Shown: positions 1 to 10,631 of the stretch, one piece after another
How the letters are laid out: each line of letters starts with the position of its first letter
Numbering within the stretch: the first letter of the stretch is position 1
NCBI RefSeq assembly: GCF_040183065.1
Contig: NC_091128.1
Coordinates: 178,804,168-178,868,167 of the forward strand
DNA length: 64,000 nucleotides
Origin: Periplaneta americana
Taxonomy: Eukaryota; Arthropoda; Insecta; Blattodea; Blattidae
Reading direction: 5' to 3'
The notes under the pieces: model-generated
Database searches by the model: none
The model's input: only the letters and a program-made list of their open reading frames with translations
Told to the model about the DNA's origin: nothing
Made by a program: the position numbers and the translations under genes

Positions 1-640
1 GAAATTAAATTTTTCAAAACTTGAAAATTTGCACACATATTATTTCGTAACTCCACAACCATTAGAGATAGAATTCTGAAATTTTGTTCACTGATTTAAC
101 ATGCATTTATGCAAAAGGTAGACTACGATAATGCCCATTTCTTTGAAAATAGAAAAATTAGGTCACAAAATATTATGTAAATTTTAATATATTTTATATA
201 GGCCTAGTACAAATAAAAAAATAATTGTATTAAAATAAGCAACTCTACATGTCTGAGAGTAGTCTACTTTTCAGAAATAAGTGTTTATTACATGCAGGAA
301 AAATATTAAAGATGTCAGAGAGACCGCAACAATATCATGGTTACCAAATGATGTAACTGCAGAATTGTTGTTTGTTTTTTGTTTCTTTTTTTTACTCTGA
401 CTATTACACTCTTACTACGTCATACTACTTTTGACCAATAAAACGGTACGAAAGGACGTACTTCAACCAATCATGGCTGCTTATCGCACAATTTTATCGC
501 GTCCCTAGCATTTGTTTAATTTTATCGCGTCCCTAGCATTTGTTTCTTAGTTTGCCAACATTTGAAACTGCGCTGGTCTGGACGTCAAAAAAAATATATA
601 TATAAAATTACAAACCACTCCAGTCGATGCTTAGCAGTTT
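1..640. other. AT-rich non-coding DNA, nothing recognised
   Basis: No open frame resembling a known protein is visible. The stretch contains a short tandem duplication (listed separately) and an AT-rich run near 592-606. It may be the upstream part of the element whose coding remnant begins near 645, but no element end can be fixed. Confidence 0.4.
491..546. repeat. Two-copy 28-bp tandem repeat
   Basis: A 28-bp unit beginning ATTTTATCGCGTCCCTAGCA occurs twice back to back (491-518 and 519-546), identical except for the last base. It is a local duplication of unknown role. Confidence 0.85.
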
Positions 641-644
641 CAAA

Positions 645-891
645 TATGACTCGCATTGGCATTCAAGAACAAGAATTAATAAAAATCACTGATCATACCT
701 ATGCATCTTCTGAAATCCGATTTACAAATAAATGAAGAGCACCATTCGGAAATCCTGAATAAGTTGAATACACCATGTAGGCCTAAATCAACGAGTTCCA
801 CTTCTATTACGCACACGTCCAATATAACATCAATTGAACCACCAAACACATTCAAATTTGAAAATTGTACATTCAATAATTATTCCTTTTA
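645..891 (+). pseudogene. Decayed tyrosine recombinase carboxyl end (Crypton-like)
   Basis: Two adjacent frames read together like the carboxyl end of a Crypton-type tyrosine recombinase. The first frame (from 645) gives GIQEQELIKITDHT, which resembles the block around the GH-x-S motif of the family. After a frameshift near 719-722 the second frame gives SDLQINEEHHSEILNKLN, where the family usually has an arginine, then a tyrosine and a short helix. It ends with FKFENCTFNNYSF and a stop at 889-891; short Asn/Cys-rich tails like this are seen in Crypton proteins. The active-site Arg/His positions cannot be followed and the frame is broken, so this is a remnant. The family assignment is inference from motif resemblance alone; a chance match is possible. 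Confidence 0.4.
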
Positions 892-2290
892 AAATTATTC
901 ATGTTTATTTTTTATGTCATCTTCGTTAATTAAAACGTTTCTAACACTTGTGTACAGTATATTAGTTAGGTTATGTTATAGCTTCTGCTATATGATATTA
1001 TGGATAGTCACGTATCAGAGATTGTTTAATATTAAGATTTATTGAAAATCATCTGTCAAGTGACGTTGATTACTGGGATTCGGATAATTGAAGTGGAATG
1101 CAACTGTTTTAATAATAAAAATGAAACTGAATCAACAAAGCCTTCTTGACTAGTAACATTGCTATCGTGTATAGATGGAGAACTTCTCGACGAGAAGGCA
1201 TTGCTCACTACTGCCATCTAGCATGCATCTAGCGTAATATTTGTAATGTTGAGATGGTATAATAATACATTTGAAGACAGTTGTATTTTCGTAAGTCAAT
1301 TAATATTTTATTGTATTGGAGTACTTCGTTACTTCTAATCTTTATATACTTTCTTCTAATCGTGTAATAGTCAATTAAATCCCACTCGAGTTTTGATTTT
1401 CTCTAGATAAATCAAAACGTCTAGTGAGATTACTGTTGATAAAACTGGTTTGAAAAATATTATTGGTAACCTTTTTTTATACTTTTATCAGATATTTAAG
1501 TTCTAATAAGTCTTGTTGTGGTACCTTGTAATTTTTGTCCAATTGTGAGTTCATTTTCTTATAAAATTTTAGAAATTTAGAGCCTGCATTTTCTGATATT
1601 TGTGGTCGTTCACGTACATATACCCTTAACCTAACATAATCTAACAGAAGTTCTAACTTTATCTCTAACCCAACCTAACCGAAATTCTAACATTTGCTAT
1701 CGTAACTTAATAAAACATAACGTACCTTTAATAAGTACTAAGCATGTCATTTTAATTCCTGTTTTTGCCATTCTTAGTAATAATAACGGCGAGTGTCTGA
1801 GAGATAAGATTCCAAGTGGGCAATGTCATAGTTTGTTGGCAACGATATTTTGAAAATGAGCAACCAGCGGAATAAGTGGCACAAGAGACAACATGCGGAA
1901 GGAACTGTTAGCGTTGTACTTACCGACTGCAGGTCGGAGCAGTAAATCAAACCAAGTTCGCTGACCTGCAGGACTTTCACCTGTTGACGTGAACTGACGT
2001 GCAGGAACCGGGTGTGCTCTGGAAAGGTCACAGAGAATAAAGTCACTAGTCCTTCATATATCAGAGATAACGACTCCGTGCATTGCTGAGCCATAAATAT
2101 CCCATTCTGACTGAGGATTGATAGCATCTAGGAGACCAGAAAGTGCAACTTTTACATTTTCCAGCAATCTAAATTTATTTGAAAGAATGTCACGCCAAAA
2201 TCATATGTGGAAAGAAATGGTTTCTTAAAAAGTTAGAGTAAGTTTGAATTAGAAAATAACACGTCTATCACCGAAAGACGAGGCAACCCT
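892..2290. other. Non-coding DNA, nothing recognised
   Basis: AT-rich sequence. A minus-strand frame of 117 codons (2127-1774) has no recognisable motif and is not called a gene. Around 1622-1700 there are scattered CTAAC/CCTAACC words, too degenerate to be a telomere repeat. A short palindrome CTTCTCGACGAGAAG lies near 1183-1197. Confidence 0.4.
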
Positions 2291-2294
2291 AAAT

Positions 2295-2475
2295 CTTTAC
2301 CCTGGAGGCCCGGGTTCGATCCCTGCCTGACTCAGAAAAGAATTTGTGATGGACAAACCGGGCGCAAGGGGTTTCCCTTGGGAGTCTCCTGTTCCTCCTT
2401 ACCATTTCATCATTCCATTATAGACTCCCAATCAGCCTTACTCAGCGAGGTTCCGAGGCAGGCCTCAAGAAAAAA
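2295..2475 (+). mobile_element. tRNA-derived SINE fragment
   Basis: The stretch contains GGGTTCGATCCCTGCC near 2309-2326, matching the internal B box of RNA polymerase III promoters, followed by a non-tRNA body. This is the layout of a tRNA-derived SINE. The A box side is degenerate and there is no cloverleaf, so it is not a tRNA gene. No target duplication was found. Confidence 0.5.
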
Positions 2476-2804
2476 ATGGATAAACAGCTGTACAACCTTT
2501 TCAGCTGGATTATTAGAGAAACTCCTTGATGAGGTAATAATATCTGTGTTTGTGTTTGATGTCGTTAGCAAAGATATTCTCTGTTCAGTCAGCTTATGCG
2601 TTCTGTCGGTGTCACAACATTTGTGTCATATTTGTTTCACATTCTTCAACCAATTGTCATTGCACACAACATGATAAATGTAGTGCTGACATTAATCGAG
2701 AATGGGGCCGCATTCCATCCTACGACCAACAAGAGGAAAGCGCCATGTTGGAAGGCCGAGAAAAGGATGGGTGAGTAACCTAAACCTTGTCCAGTATGAC
2801 AAAC

Positions 2805-4195
2805 CGCAAGGTGTTGCTTGTTGTGTTTGTCACGTTGTTTGTTGTGTTTGTCGTATTGCTTGTTGTGTTTATCGTATTGCTTGTTGTGTTTGTCGTATTG
2901 CTTGTTGTGTTTGTCGTATTGCTTATTGTGTTTGTCGTATTGCTTGTTGTGTTTGTCGTATTGCTTGTTGTGTTTGTCGTATTGCTTGTTGTGTTTGTCG
3001 TAGTGCTTGTTGTGTTTGTCGTATCGCTTGTTGTGTTTGTCGTATTGCTTGTTGTGTTTGGCGTATTGCTTGTTGTGTTTGTCGTATCGCTTGTTGTGTT
3101 TGTCGTATCGCTTGTTGTGTTTGTCGTATCGCTTGTTGTGTTTGGCGTATTGCTTGTTGTGTTTGTCGTATCGCTTGTTGTGTTTGTCGTATCGCTTGTT
3201 GTGTTTGTCGTATCGCTTGTTGTGTTTGTCGTATCGCTTGATGTGTTTGTCGTATTGCTTGTTGTGTTTGTCGTATTGCTTATTGTGTTTGTCGTATTGC
3301 TTGTTGTGTTTTTTTCGTATTGCGTGTTGTGTTTGTCGCGTTACTTGTTGTGTTTGACGTATTGCTTGTTGTTTTTTTTTCGTATTGCTTGTTGTGTTTT
3401 TCGTATCGCTTGTTGTGTTTGTCGTATTGTTTGTTGTGTTTATCATATTGCTTGTTGTGTTTGTCGTATTGCTTGTTGTGTTTGTCGTATTGCTTGTTGT
3501 GTTTGACGTATCGCTTGTTGTGTTTGTCGTATCGCTTGTTGTGTTTGTCGTATCGCTTGTTGTGTTTGTCGTATCGCTTGTTGTGTTTGTCGTATCGCTT
3601 GTTGTGTTTGTCGTATCGCTTGATGTGTTTGTCGTATTGCTTGTTGTGTTTGTCGTATTGCTTATTGTGTTTGTCGTATTGCTTGTTGTGTTTTTTTCGT
3701 ATTGCGTGTTGTGTTTGTCGCGTTACTTGTTGTGTTTGACGTATTGCTTGTTGTTTTTTTTTCGTATTGCTTGTTGTGTTTTTCGTATCGCTTGTTGTGT
3801 TTGTCGTATTGTTTGTTGTGTTTATCATATTGCTTGTTGTGTTTGTCGTATTGCTTGTTGTGTTTGTCGTATTGCTTGTTGTGTTTGACGTATCGCTTGT
3901 TGTGTTTGTCGTATCGCTTGTTGTGTTTGTCGTATCGCTTGTTGTGTTTGTCGTATTGCTTGTTGTGTTTGTCGTATTGCTTGTTGTGTTTGTCGTATTG
4001 CTTGTTATGTTTATCGTATTGCTTGTTGTGTTTGACGTATCGCTTGTTGTGTTTGTCGTATCGCTTGTTGTGTTTGTCGTATTGCTTGTTGTGTTTGTCG
4101 TATTGCTTGTTATGTTTATCGTATTGCTTGTTGTGTTTGTCGTATTGCTTGTTGTGTTTGTCGTATTGCTTGTTGTGTTTGTTGTGTTGCTTCTC
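2805..4195. repeat. 21-bp minisatellite, about 65 copies, with higher-order duplication
   Basis: The unit is about GTGTTTGTCGTATTGCTTGT plus one T (21 bp), repeated almost without interruption for about 1.39 kb. Variants are mostly CGTATTG/CGTATCG, GACG/GTCG and GGCG. A block containing marker variants (TGATGTG, a seven-T run, CGCGTTAC, an eight-T run) begins at 3239 and recurs at 3621, giving a 382-bp higher-order period. A shorter duplication with TTATGTTTATCG recurs near 4002 and 4110. Because 21 is divisible by three and the unit lacks stops in most frames, several long frames are open: hydrophobic VVFVVLL-type and Cys-rich CCVCRIA on plus, KHNKQYD-type on minus. These are by-products of the repeat, not supported genes. 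Confidence 0.95.
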
Positions 4196-5626
4196 GTGTA
4201 GATAGTCGCTCGTCGTACGTTGTCGTCGTTGAGGACGATATGGTCACCTTTCTTAACAGGTTTGTTTGATTACTCCATTACCAAGGTGTGCGTCCACTCT
4301 GCTCCATCATTAATAACTGAATCGTGGTGACCGCAGCCCTCCGGATAGAGCGGTCCATGTCACAACGCCCCCGAGGGGACGATAGGCCAGCAATCGATCT
4401 TCGTCATTTATCGTATCGAACAATTCCATTATGCGAGATATCGCTCGGGACGCCCCGCCGAGTTTCTTTGTTCGAGCTGCTTCTCCAGGTTGCCTCCGTC
4501 ATATTTCATGGCAGCATGTTGATGTGGCGGACCCACGTCATTTATCAACCAAATACATCCAATTTGCTGATTAATGACGTAATAAAACAACAACAAGCTG
4601 CAACAACAACTCATCTCCGGTGTAAATACTCCCACATCAATGAAGCACTGCATCTGATGGTTAATTGAATGTAACACATACCCACACAACAATATATCCT
4701 GTGCACAGAAAGACTCACTGTGTTACCAATATATTTCGATGTATTTTAATATAATATCTTGCTTCATAACATAGAAAGAATTAACTATTTAAGAGATAAA
4801 CACTCTAGTATGCTACAGTAAATGTACCATTAACCTTACGTCCACGGGATCGAAACCGCCTGGCCTAGACTCGTAACCTTTTCGAGGAAAACTTATTGTC
4901 TCAATTTCAACTATCACTTACTCTTCAAATTAACACAACAGATTGTGTTATACACGTTGGTGTATTGGCTGACAGTAAACTACATTTTAACCATATCGTG
5001 TAGATTACATACATAATAATCATACAATCAGAATGTTGGGAATAATACGGTCAATGACTTACTCTTTCTCTATGCCTGATTCTCTTCTAGGCCGCAATAC
5101 TCTACTAAAAAACACTGAGATCGAAACTCCAATATGCATCTGCAGTTCTGTTACAACTACTGATTAGGCTGAATTAGAAAGTATCCCAAGAAACTTCATA
5201 TCCATATTTTCATATAGATTTCTGCCCAGTGACTCCGGGTATAGCCAAGAGATCACTTTAAATGTAGAAGATTACATGCAGGACGCAATGAACTCGATTA
5301 TCTGATCTTATTCCTACGAAAGGTGTGAGAGCTCTCAAACTCTTTTTCCAGACTACAGATACATAAGAAATGTCAACATGCACGACTGTGAATTCGACCT
5401 ATTCAATGACGTATAGACTTGGCGCTTAAATATAACAATTTACGTCTTTAAACGTGTAGCCTAAATATTTACCTTTCATATTATTATTAGTCTGTAATTT
5501 TTCATTATTATTATTATCATTATTTTTGCATCTACTAATATTATATTTTAAATTGCATCAAATTCATGTACAGGTTTAATTCTATATAAGTCTAATTCTA
5601 TAAATTTTGTCATTATTATCACTCTA
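4196..5626. other. Intergenic DNA, no recognised gene
   Basis: The 4200-4660 part is less AT-rich than its surroundings and holds a 114-codon plus frame (4324-4668) with no recognisable domain; a Gln/Thr-rich patch near its end follows CAA/ACA runs. From 4680 to 5626 the sequence is AT-rich without features I can name. Confidence 0.35.
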
Positions 5627-6227
5627 CAGCAAGTGGACAGCTTCAAATACTTGGGCTGCACTATAAGCAGTAACATGAGCTGCTGCCAGGAAGTCAAAAG
5701 GAGGATAGCAATGGCAAAGGAAGCTTTTAATAGAAAAAGGAGCATCTTCTGTGGGCCTCTAGAAAAAGAACTAAGGAAGAGACTAGTGAAGTGCTTTGTG
5801 TGAAGTGTGGCATTGTGTGGGGCACAAACATGGACATTACGAAGAAGTGAAGTGAAACGACTAGAAGCATTTGAAATGTGGATATGGAGCAGAATGCAGC
5901 GTGTGAAATGGACAGACAGAATAAGAAATGAAGCTGTGCTAAATGGAGTGGGTGAAGAAAGAATGATGCTGAAACTGATCAGGAAGAGGAAAAGGAATTG
6001 GATGGATTACTGGTTGAGAAGAAACTGCTTACTGAAGGATACGCTGAAAGGAAAGGTGAACGGGAGAAGATTTCGGGGGGTTAAAATGGTATCAGATGAG
6101 GACTTTAAGATACATGGATCGTAGTGTTCTTTAAATATTAGTCTGTAAAATTGTATCAGCTTCTTTTGTTTCTGGCTAAGTGGAAGAGAAGGCCTGATGA
6201 CCTTAATTTCGCCAGAATAAATAAAGA

Positions 6228-6276
<49 letters not shown>

Positions 6277-6380
6277 GTTATGCGGAGACCAAAAAAGGAA
6301 GGCGGAGAATAGGAAAGATTGGCAAATGCTGAGTTTGCAGTGAAAGACTTGCGCTTGGGCAGAAAACTATGAGTAAATGA
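5627..6380 (+). mobile_element. LINE-A 3' fragment (reverse transcriptase carboxyl part), interrupted
   Basis: From 5634 the translation reads VDSFKYLGCTISSN and continues through EVKRRIAMAKEAFNRKRSIF, a stop near 5800, WTLRRSEVKRLEAFEMWIW and GEERMMLKLIRKRKRNW. This is the thumb and carboxyl region of a non-LTR retrotransposon reverse transcriptase, related to the copy at 11156. It is 5'-truncated and lacks the catalytic palm. The coding match stops near 6120 and resumes at about 6279 (YAETKKGRRRIGKIGK-like in shifted frame) to about 6380. The gap is filled by a foreign LINE tail. Confidence 0.75.
6121..6278 (+). mobile_element. LINE-D-type 3' tail with ATT repeat, nested in LINE-A
   Basis: The sequence GGAAGAGAAGGCCTGATGAC followed by CCAGAATAAATAAAG and a run of ATT matches the end of the LINE at 36950-37600 and the inverted piece at 39886-40002. 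It splits the LINE-A carboxyl coding region, so it is a short, heavily 5'-truncated insertion. The ATT run (6230-6275) is the 3' tail. Confidence 0.6.
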
Positions 6381-6462
6381 ATATCATTGTAACTTTTGTT
6401 TTTAGTTTAATACAGCAATATACCTGGGTATATTATATCTATTGTGGTAGCCTTTATTGACT

Positions 6463-6513
6463 ATATTATTATCATTATTATTATTATTATTATCATTATC
6501 ATCATCATCATCA

Positions 6514-6559
<46 letters not shown>
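6463..6559. repeat. ATT/ATC microsatellite
   Basis: An almost pure trinucleotide run, ATT with an ATC block in the middle. It forms the left flank of the LINE-C insertion that follows. Confidence 0.95.
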
Positions 6560-6907
6560 GGTTCTTAGGAAAATATTTGGGGCTAAGAGGGATGAAGTTA
6601 CAGGAGAATGGAGAAAGTTACACAACACAGAACTGCACGCATTGTATTCTTCACCTGACATAATTAGGAACATTAAATCCAGACGTTTGAGATGGGCAGG
6701 GCTTGTAGCACGTATGGGCGAATCCAGAAATGCATATAGAGTGTTAATTGGGGAGGCCGAGACGTAGATGGGAAGATAATATTAAAATGGATTTGAGGGA
6801 GGTGGGATATGATGATAGAGACTGGATTAATCTTGCTCAGGATAGGGACCAATGGCGGGCTTATGTGAGGGCGGCAATGAACTTCGGGTTCCTTAAAAGC
6901 CAGTAAG

Positions 6908-6913
<6 letters not shown>
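6560..6913 (+). mobile_element. LINE-C copy, 3' end only, inserted in ATT repeat
   Basis: The translation [40 protein letters not shown] and [20 protein letters not shown] matches the other LINE-C copies. It ends in the conserved CCTTAAAAGCCAGTAAGTAAGT tail signature. Compared with the other copies, the segment encoding RPEGKRPLG is missing: the two GGGAGGCCG direct repeats that normally flank it are collapsed into one, which truncates the frame. ATT repeats lie on both sides, so the insertion was into a microsatellite or the repeat contains the target duplication. Confidence 0.85.

Positions 6914-6954
<41 letters not shown>
6914..6954. repeat. ATT microsatellite
   Basis: A pure ATT run directly after the AAGT tail of the LINE-C copy. 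Confidence 0.9.
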
Positions 6955-6958
<4 letters not shown>

Positions 6959-7940
6959 ACGGAGATTTTAAACTTCGAACTGAACGGTAGGCCTAACATT
7001 CTTGTTAACGTTTGTTCACTTCTGTACCGCAGGGGTGAGCAACAGTCGTCGTTAGCACGCGACATGAAGTGGATCAACTCAATGCAGCTGTTATACCAGT
7101 TCTCTCTACATTTTATTCCACTCTCTTGAGTTGCAGATGACAGACGACATCTACGTCTCAACCTCTTCAATTCATTAATTCGAAATTTATTACAAGATGC
7201 CGAGGGTCGAACCTCAATGCAGTAGATTAAACACTGCATTTCCAAGCCCACGTGAATTGAAGGTATTCTGTGAAATATAACAGCGATATGTTTCGGTATC
7301 GCCTCCGAGCCATTTCGAGGAGCGAATTTAGCAAGATCGATCCTGTGCGCCCGCACTTTGTGACATTAATTCGCGTTACATTGGTATAAATCACGTGCAG
7401 CGGCTCCTGTTTCATCAATAACGTTATCTGGACCAGTCGTTTTTCATTTCTGTTTTTGCTGGCGGCCTATCAATCTCTATTGGAAGACACAGCCCAATTC
7501 ATTCACGGCTGTCGCCGTCTTGGACAACGAATACGTTCAGCTGTACAGGCAAGGCAAGTGTCTGATTCGCCGCTTTGGGCCGTAGTGTCGCTGTGTTTCG
7601 ATAGGAATTATGGGGGGGGGGAAAGAATTGGTTATAAATTTTGTCAATCTGACAAATTTAAACATAGACCTACATTATGAAAATCATTATTTACAGAATT
7701 TACCAGTTTTATAACATTGATTTTAATATTATTGAAGTATAAAATTGTATTTTTGCATAGCCGATTAAAATTTTAGTCGGAGACAAGTAGTTATATCAGC
7801 GGGTCAGTGATTGGATGTGGGTCCTGCTGTGTTTCGATACTGAAGACAGGTCGTTGTTGTGAATAGATTGGGTAGCAAGGCAATGTGCTGTCAACGGTTT
7901 TCAGTTTAAGGTGGTGTGGTACATCTCCCACCAGTAAACA
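6955..7940. other. Non-coding DNA, unidentified
   Basis: A minus frame runs through 7356-6950, but its middle and end are LINE-C antisense and an ATT repeat read as Asn, so it is not a gene. The piece 7030-7420 is less AT-rich than its flanks and contains ILNELKRL-like sequence that I cannot assign. No splice-bounded exon is evident. Confidence 0.35.
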
Positions 7941-8524
7941 TTACACAATTTTATCAAACAATCCAGTCAACTTGAAAAACTTTATGATACTATTGCAGTA
8001 AGAAGGTTTACCAAGAGATCTTGCTATATCGTTGGGGATTTTTAGTTGTTGTCGTAACTCATTGTACTGAGAACAGTCCTGGATGACGTCCTTCACAGAA
8101 AGAGTTTCACTGCAAGTGTTACAAACTGGAGGAGGTTTCTTCTTTAATAAATAACCATGTGTGAGCTTGGTATGTCCAATACGAAGTCGGTTGATGAAAA
8201 CTTGATTCCTGCGTGATAGATGTTTAGTTGGATATGATAATCTGAAAGCAGTTCTAATTTCCCTGAGTTTGCTAATAGATGTTTGAAGCCAATTGGAGTA
8301 TCATAGGTCATTTAACTTTGTTTTAAGGTGAGTGGCGATATCACTACTCCAACTGTCAATGTCCATATCCTGCATAGGATGACGGCCTGTTCATTTCCAT
8401 GCAGACCTTGATGGGAAGGAATCCAGATTACGATAATTTGCTTTGATTGATTGTAGATTTCAGTGTAATAACGTTGAATTTCGTTGATCAGTGGAGATTT
8501 AGAGGATGAGTTATGTAGGACTTT

Positions 8525-8844
8525 GCGACGGTCGGTCGTCGTTGGGGTCGCCATGTCTGCGACGGTCGTCTGTCGTCGTCGTCGTTGCCCACGACGCCTT
8601 TCCTTGCCCTCGGCTGCCAGCTCAGTCGTATATGGAAAGTATCTCAAGGATGGCACGTCGTTGTCAATAATTAACTACGTACACTGATTGATTTGGGCGC
8701 CAGCCTCCTCGAGATTACTCCGGTAGAGGATGAGGTTCCCAGGTCAGCTGCAAAACGGTCGGGACATGGGGTTTGGGAGACGTGCTCGTAGGTTGAAATG
8801 ATGTAGGCGCACACCAGAAGTTGTTGGTAAGAACTATGAAAGCG

Positions 8845-8888
<44 letters not shown>

Positions 8889-9662
8889 GTGTTCGTTTCA
8901 GATTAGCAGAAATGCGCGTCCAAGTGTATAATATCTCGCTCTCACTTCCCGCAAGTTGGAGACTAATTTCTGAGTTCACGTAATTATATATTTTGTACTA
9001 TAAAACACCAGTAATATAACGGACAGTTGATAACGTGATGAGAGGAAAGAATTCAGACTTATAATAATAATGCAACACACGACTTCTTACTACACCCACT
9101 AAAAAATTCTAAGTCCGTAAATTGTTATACTTCCGAGTTAGGTTTGCCGAGAATATGTGGAGTGCAACTTCTCCGTACGCGTTCTATATGCCTTCTGTCT
9201 ATCTGCCAAATCTATCCCCTACTTTCAACCACCAAACATAGAATTTCGCCCTCCTATCTATATATCACGTGTCTCTATCAAGAATCCTGATTGGCCATGA
9301 TTACACTTACGTCACTTAAGACGCGTTCTTCAAAAATTGTTCGTTAACTAGAACATCCCCTTACTTCCGGGGTTCTGACAATTCTCTGACATATACCAGA
9401 TCATCTCTTTTGGAACCTGGCTTGGCGTCATCTTACTGACCACCCGCAGGCAAAGTCCATACATTCCCTCATCAGTCAACTCCACGCCTGGACACATGTT
9501 TCCTGTCCGCCTAGCTTCCTTTCGGCCTTCCTGTCCACCTGTTACTTCCGTCTCAGATTCTGAAACTAACTTACACGTCCGCGCATCCTATCCATATAAG
9601 AATATTAACACGAAATACTAATCTAATGAAAATCTCCTCATCCTATACGAGGAACCGTCTCA
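8525..9662. mobile_element. About 1.14 kb insertion splitting the RNase H domain (unclassified)
   Basis: The host LINE frame stops at AIKV (9662-9672) and resumes at KVLHNSSS (8524 downward). ACTTT occurs at both break points (8520-8524 and 9663-9667), a possible 5-bp target duplication. The insert's ends are weakly inverted: GCGACGGTCGGTCG at the left versus GAGACGGTTCCTCG as the reverse complement of the right end (10 of 14 positions). It contains an ATT run (8846-8886) and no coding region I recognise. It may be a non-autonomous DNA element; class unknown. Confidence 0.5.
8846..8886. repeat. ATT microsatellite
   Basis: A pure ATT run within the unclassified insertion; it produces a poly-Asn frame on the minus strand. 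Confidence 0.9.
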
Positions 9663-9756
9663 ACTTTTATGGCAGATTGAGAATCCGTGAAGAGCAGATA
9701 CCGATAGCTATCAGGATGTTTTAGTACGTTCTCAAAGGCCTTTTTAATTGCATATA

Positions 9757-9961
9757 GTTCAGAAGAGTTTTAAACAATAAAATAAAAGAATACCAAGAAA
9801 AATATTATGAACACGTACAAAGAATGCCACAATACCGTATTCCTAAAAAGATTCTAGAATGCAAACCCAAAGGCAAGAGAGACAGAGGAGGGCCTACGAA
9901 GAGATGGAGAGATCAATTTCTTTGAGAGGACGGAACAGGTCGAAAGGCCTAATCCCTGTGG

Positions 9962-9994
<33 letters not shown>

Positions 9995-10005
9995 TTCAGA
10001 AGAGT
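9757..10005 (+). mobile_element. Short LINE fragment with 12-bp target duplication, nested
   Basis: The 12-bp sequence GTTCAGAAGAGT occurs at 9757-9768 and again at 9994-10005. Between them lie 225 bp encoding on the plus strand MPQYRIPKKILECKPKGKRD and RGGPTKRWRDQF, a LINE carboxyl end, followed by a GAT/ATG trinucleotide tail (9964-9993). If the insert and one duplication are removed, the minus-strand RNase H frame of the host LINE reads straight through (IFYTIYSSELYAIKKA). This is a clear retrotransposition scar. Confidence 0.85.
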
Positions 10006-10631
10006 AAATTGTATAAAATATTGTAATGTATGCAGCATGATGTGAGTAGGATAAACTATTGCACATGCAGTTTTGGAACCATCCATATAAATATGAAGAT
10101 AATTGGGATATTTTCCACAGATTTCGTTGAACAGTAGTTGATAAATGTTTTTATTCGTTTGTTCTTTTGGATATTTGCATAATTCTGTATTTATATATGG
10201 TACTTTGATCCTCCAAGGTGGTATATTTGTTTGTATTTCTCTAGAAGATATCCGAGGGATTTCTACATTTATTTCACTCAGATATTTCTTTAATCTTGCA
10301 GAAAATGGTACTGAATGTGTTACTTGGGGAAGAACTCTATGATTAAAGGCAGAGGAGAAAACATAGGCTACATATAGATTCTAGAAATCGGAAAGGCAGC
10401 TGTCTTGAGGGCATAGGTAATGCTTAGTCGTTTTCGTCGAATGTGTAATGGAGCTTGACCAGTTTCTATAAGTATACTGGTGGTGGGACTAGTTCTAAAT
10501 GCTCCCAAAGCTATACGTAGAGCTGAAGTCTGTATGGTATCAAGCATTTTCAAAATAGTAGGCTTTGCTGAATTGTATACTATAGCTCCATAATGCAATT
10601 TGGCTCGAATAATGGACTTATAAGAACACAT

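Larger units (their letters stand above)
7941..10631 (-). pseudogene. RNase H-bearing LINE 3' part, broken by two insertions
   Basis: Read on the minus strand, 10631-10368 encodes the reverse transcriptase carboxyl end (SYKSIIRAKLHYGAIVYN, QTSALRIALGAFRTSPTTSI). It continues to the RNase H start LHIYMDGSK near 10090. RNase H then resumes through YSSELYAIKKAFENVLKHP and YLLFTDSQSAIKV (about 10020-9660), and through VLHNSSSKSPL and IVIWIPSHQGLHGNEQA (about 8523-8370). A carboxyl tail RLRIGHTKLTHGYLLKKKPP with a cysteine motif (VCNTCSETLSVKDVIQDC; the usual His is Asp here) ends at a TAA at 7941-7943. The RNase H acidic residues in MDGS, SSELYA and TDSQ are kept. The 9769-9993 and 8525-9662 segments are later insertions. 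Frameshifts are present, and the element is 5'-truncated. It is likely of the R1/I/Jockey-like RNase H group. Confidence 0.75.

Noticed and set aside
1622-1700. CCTAAC-rich patch as an interstitial telomere
   Set aside because: Insect telomeric TTAGG repeats would be regular; here the words are scattered and degenerate.
1774-2127. 117-codon minus-strand frame as a gene
   Set aside because: No motif, no homologous pattern recognised, no exon-like boundaries.
2646-3828. Long minus-strand frames with KHNKQYD repeats and long plus-strand hydrophobic frames
   Set aside because: All derive from the 21-bp minisatellite, whose length is divisible by three; no start context, splice structure or domain supports a gene.
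4324-4668. 114-codon plus-strand frame as a gene
   Set aside because: No recognisable domain, and low-complexity Gln/Thr codons at the end; insufficient evidence.
9854-10066. His-rich minus-strand frame
   Set aside because: The His run is the antisense of the GAT tail of the nested LINE fragment.
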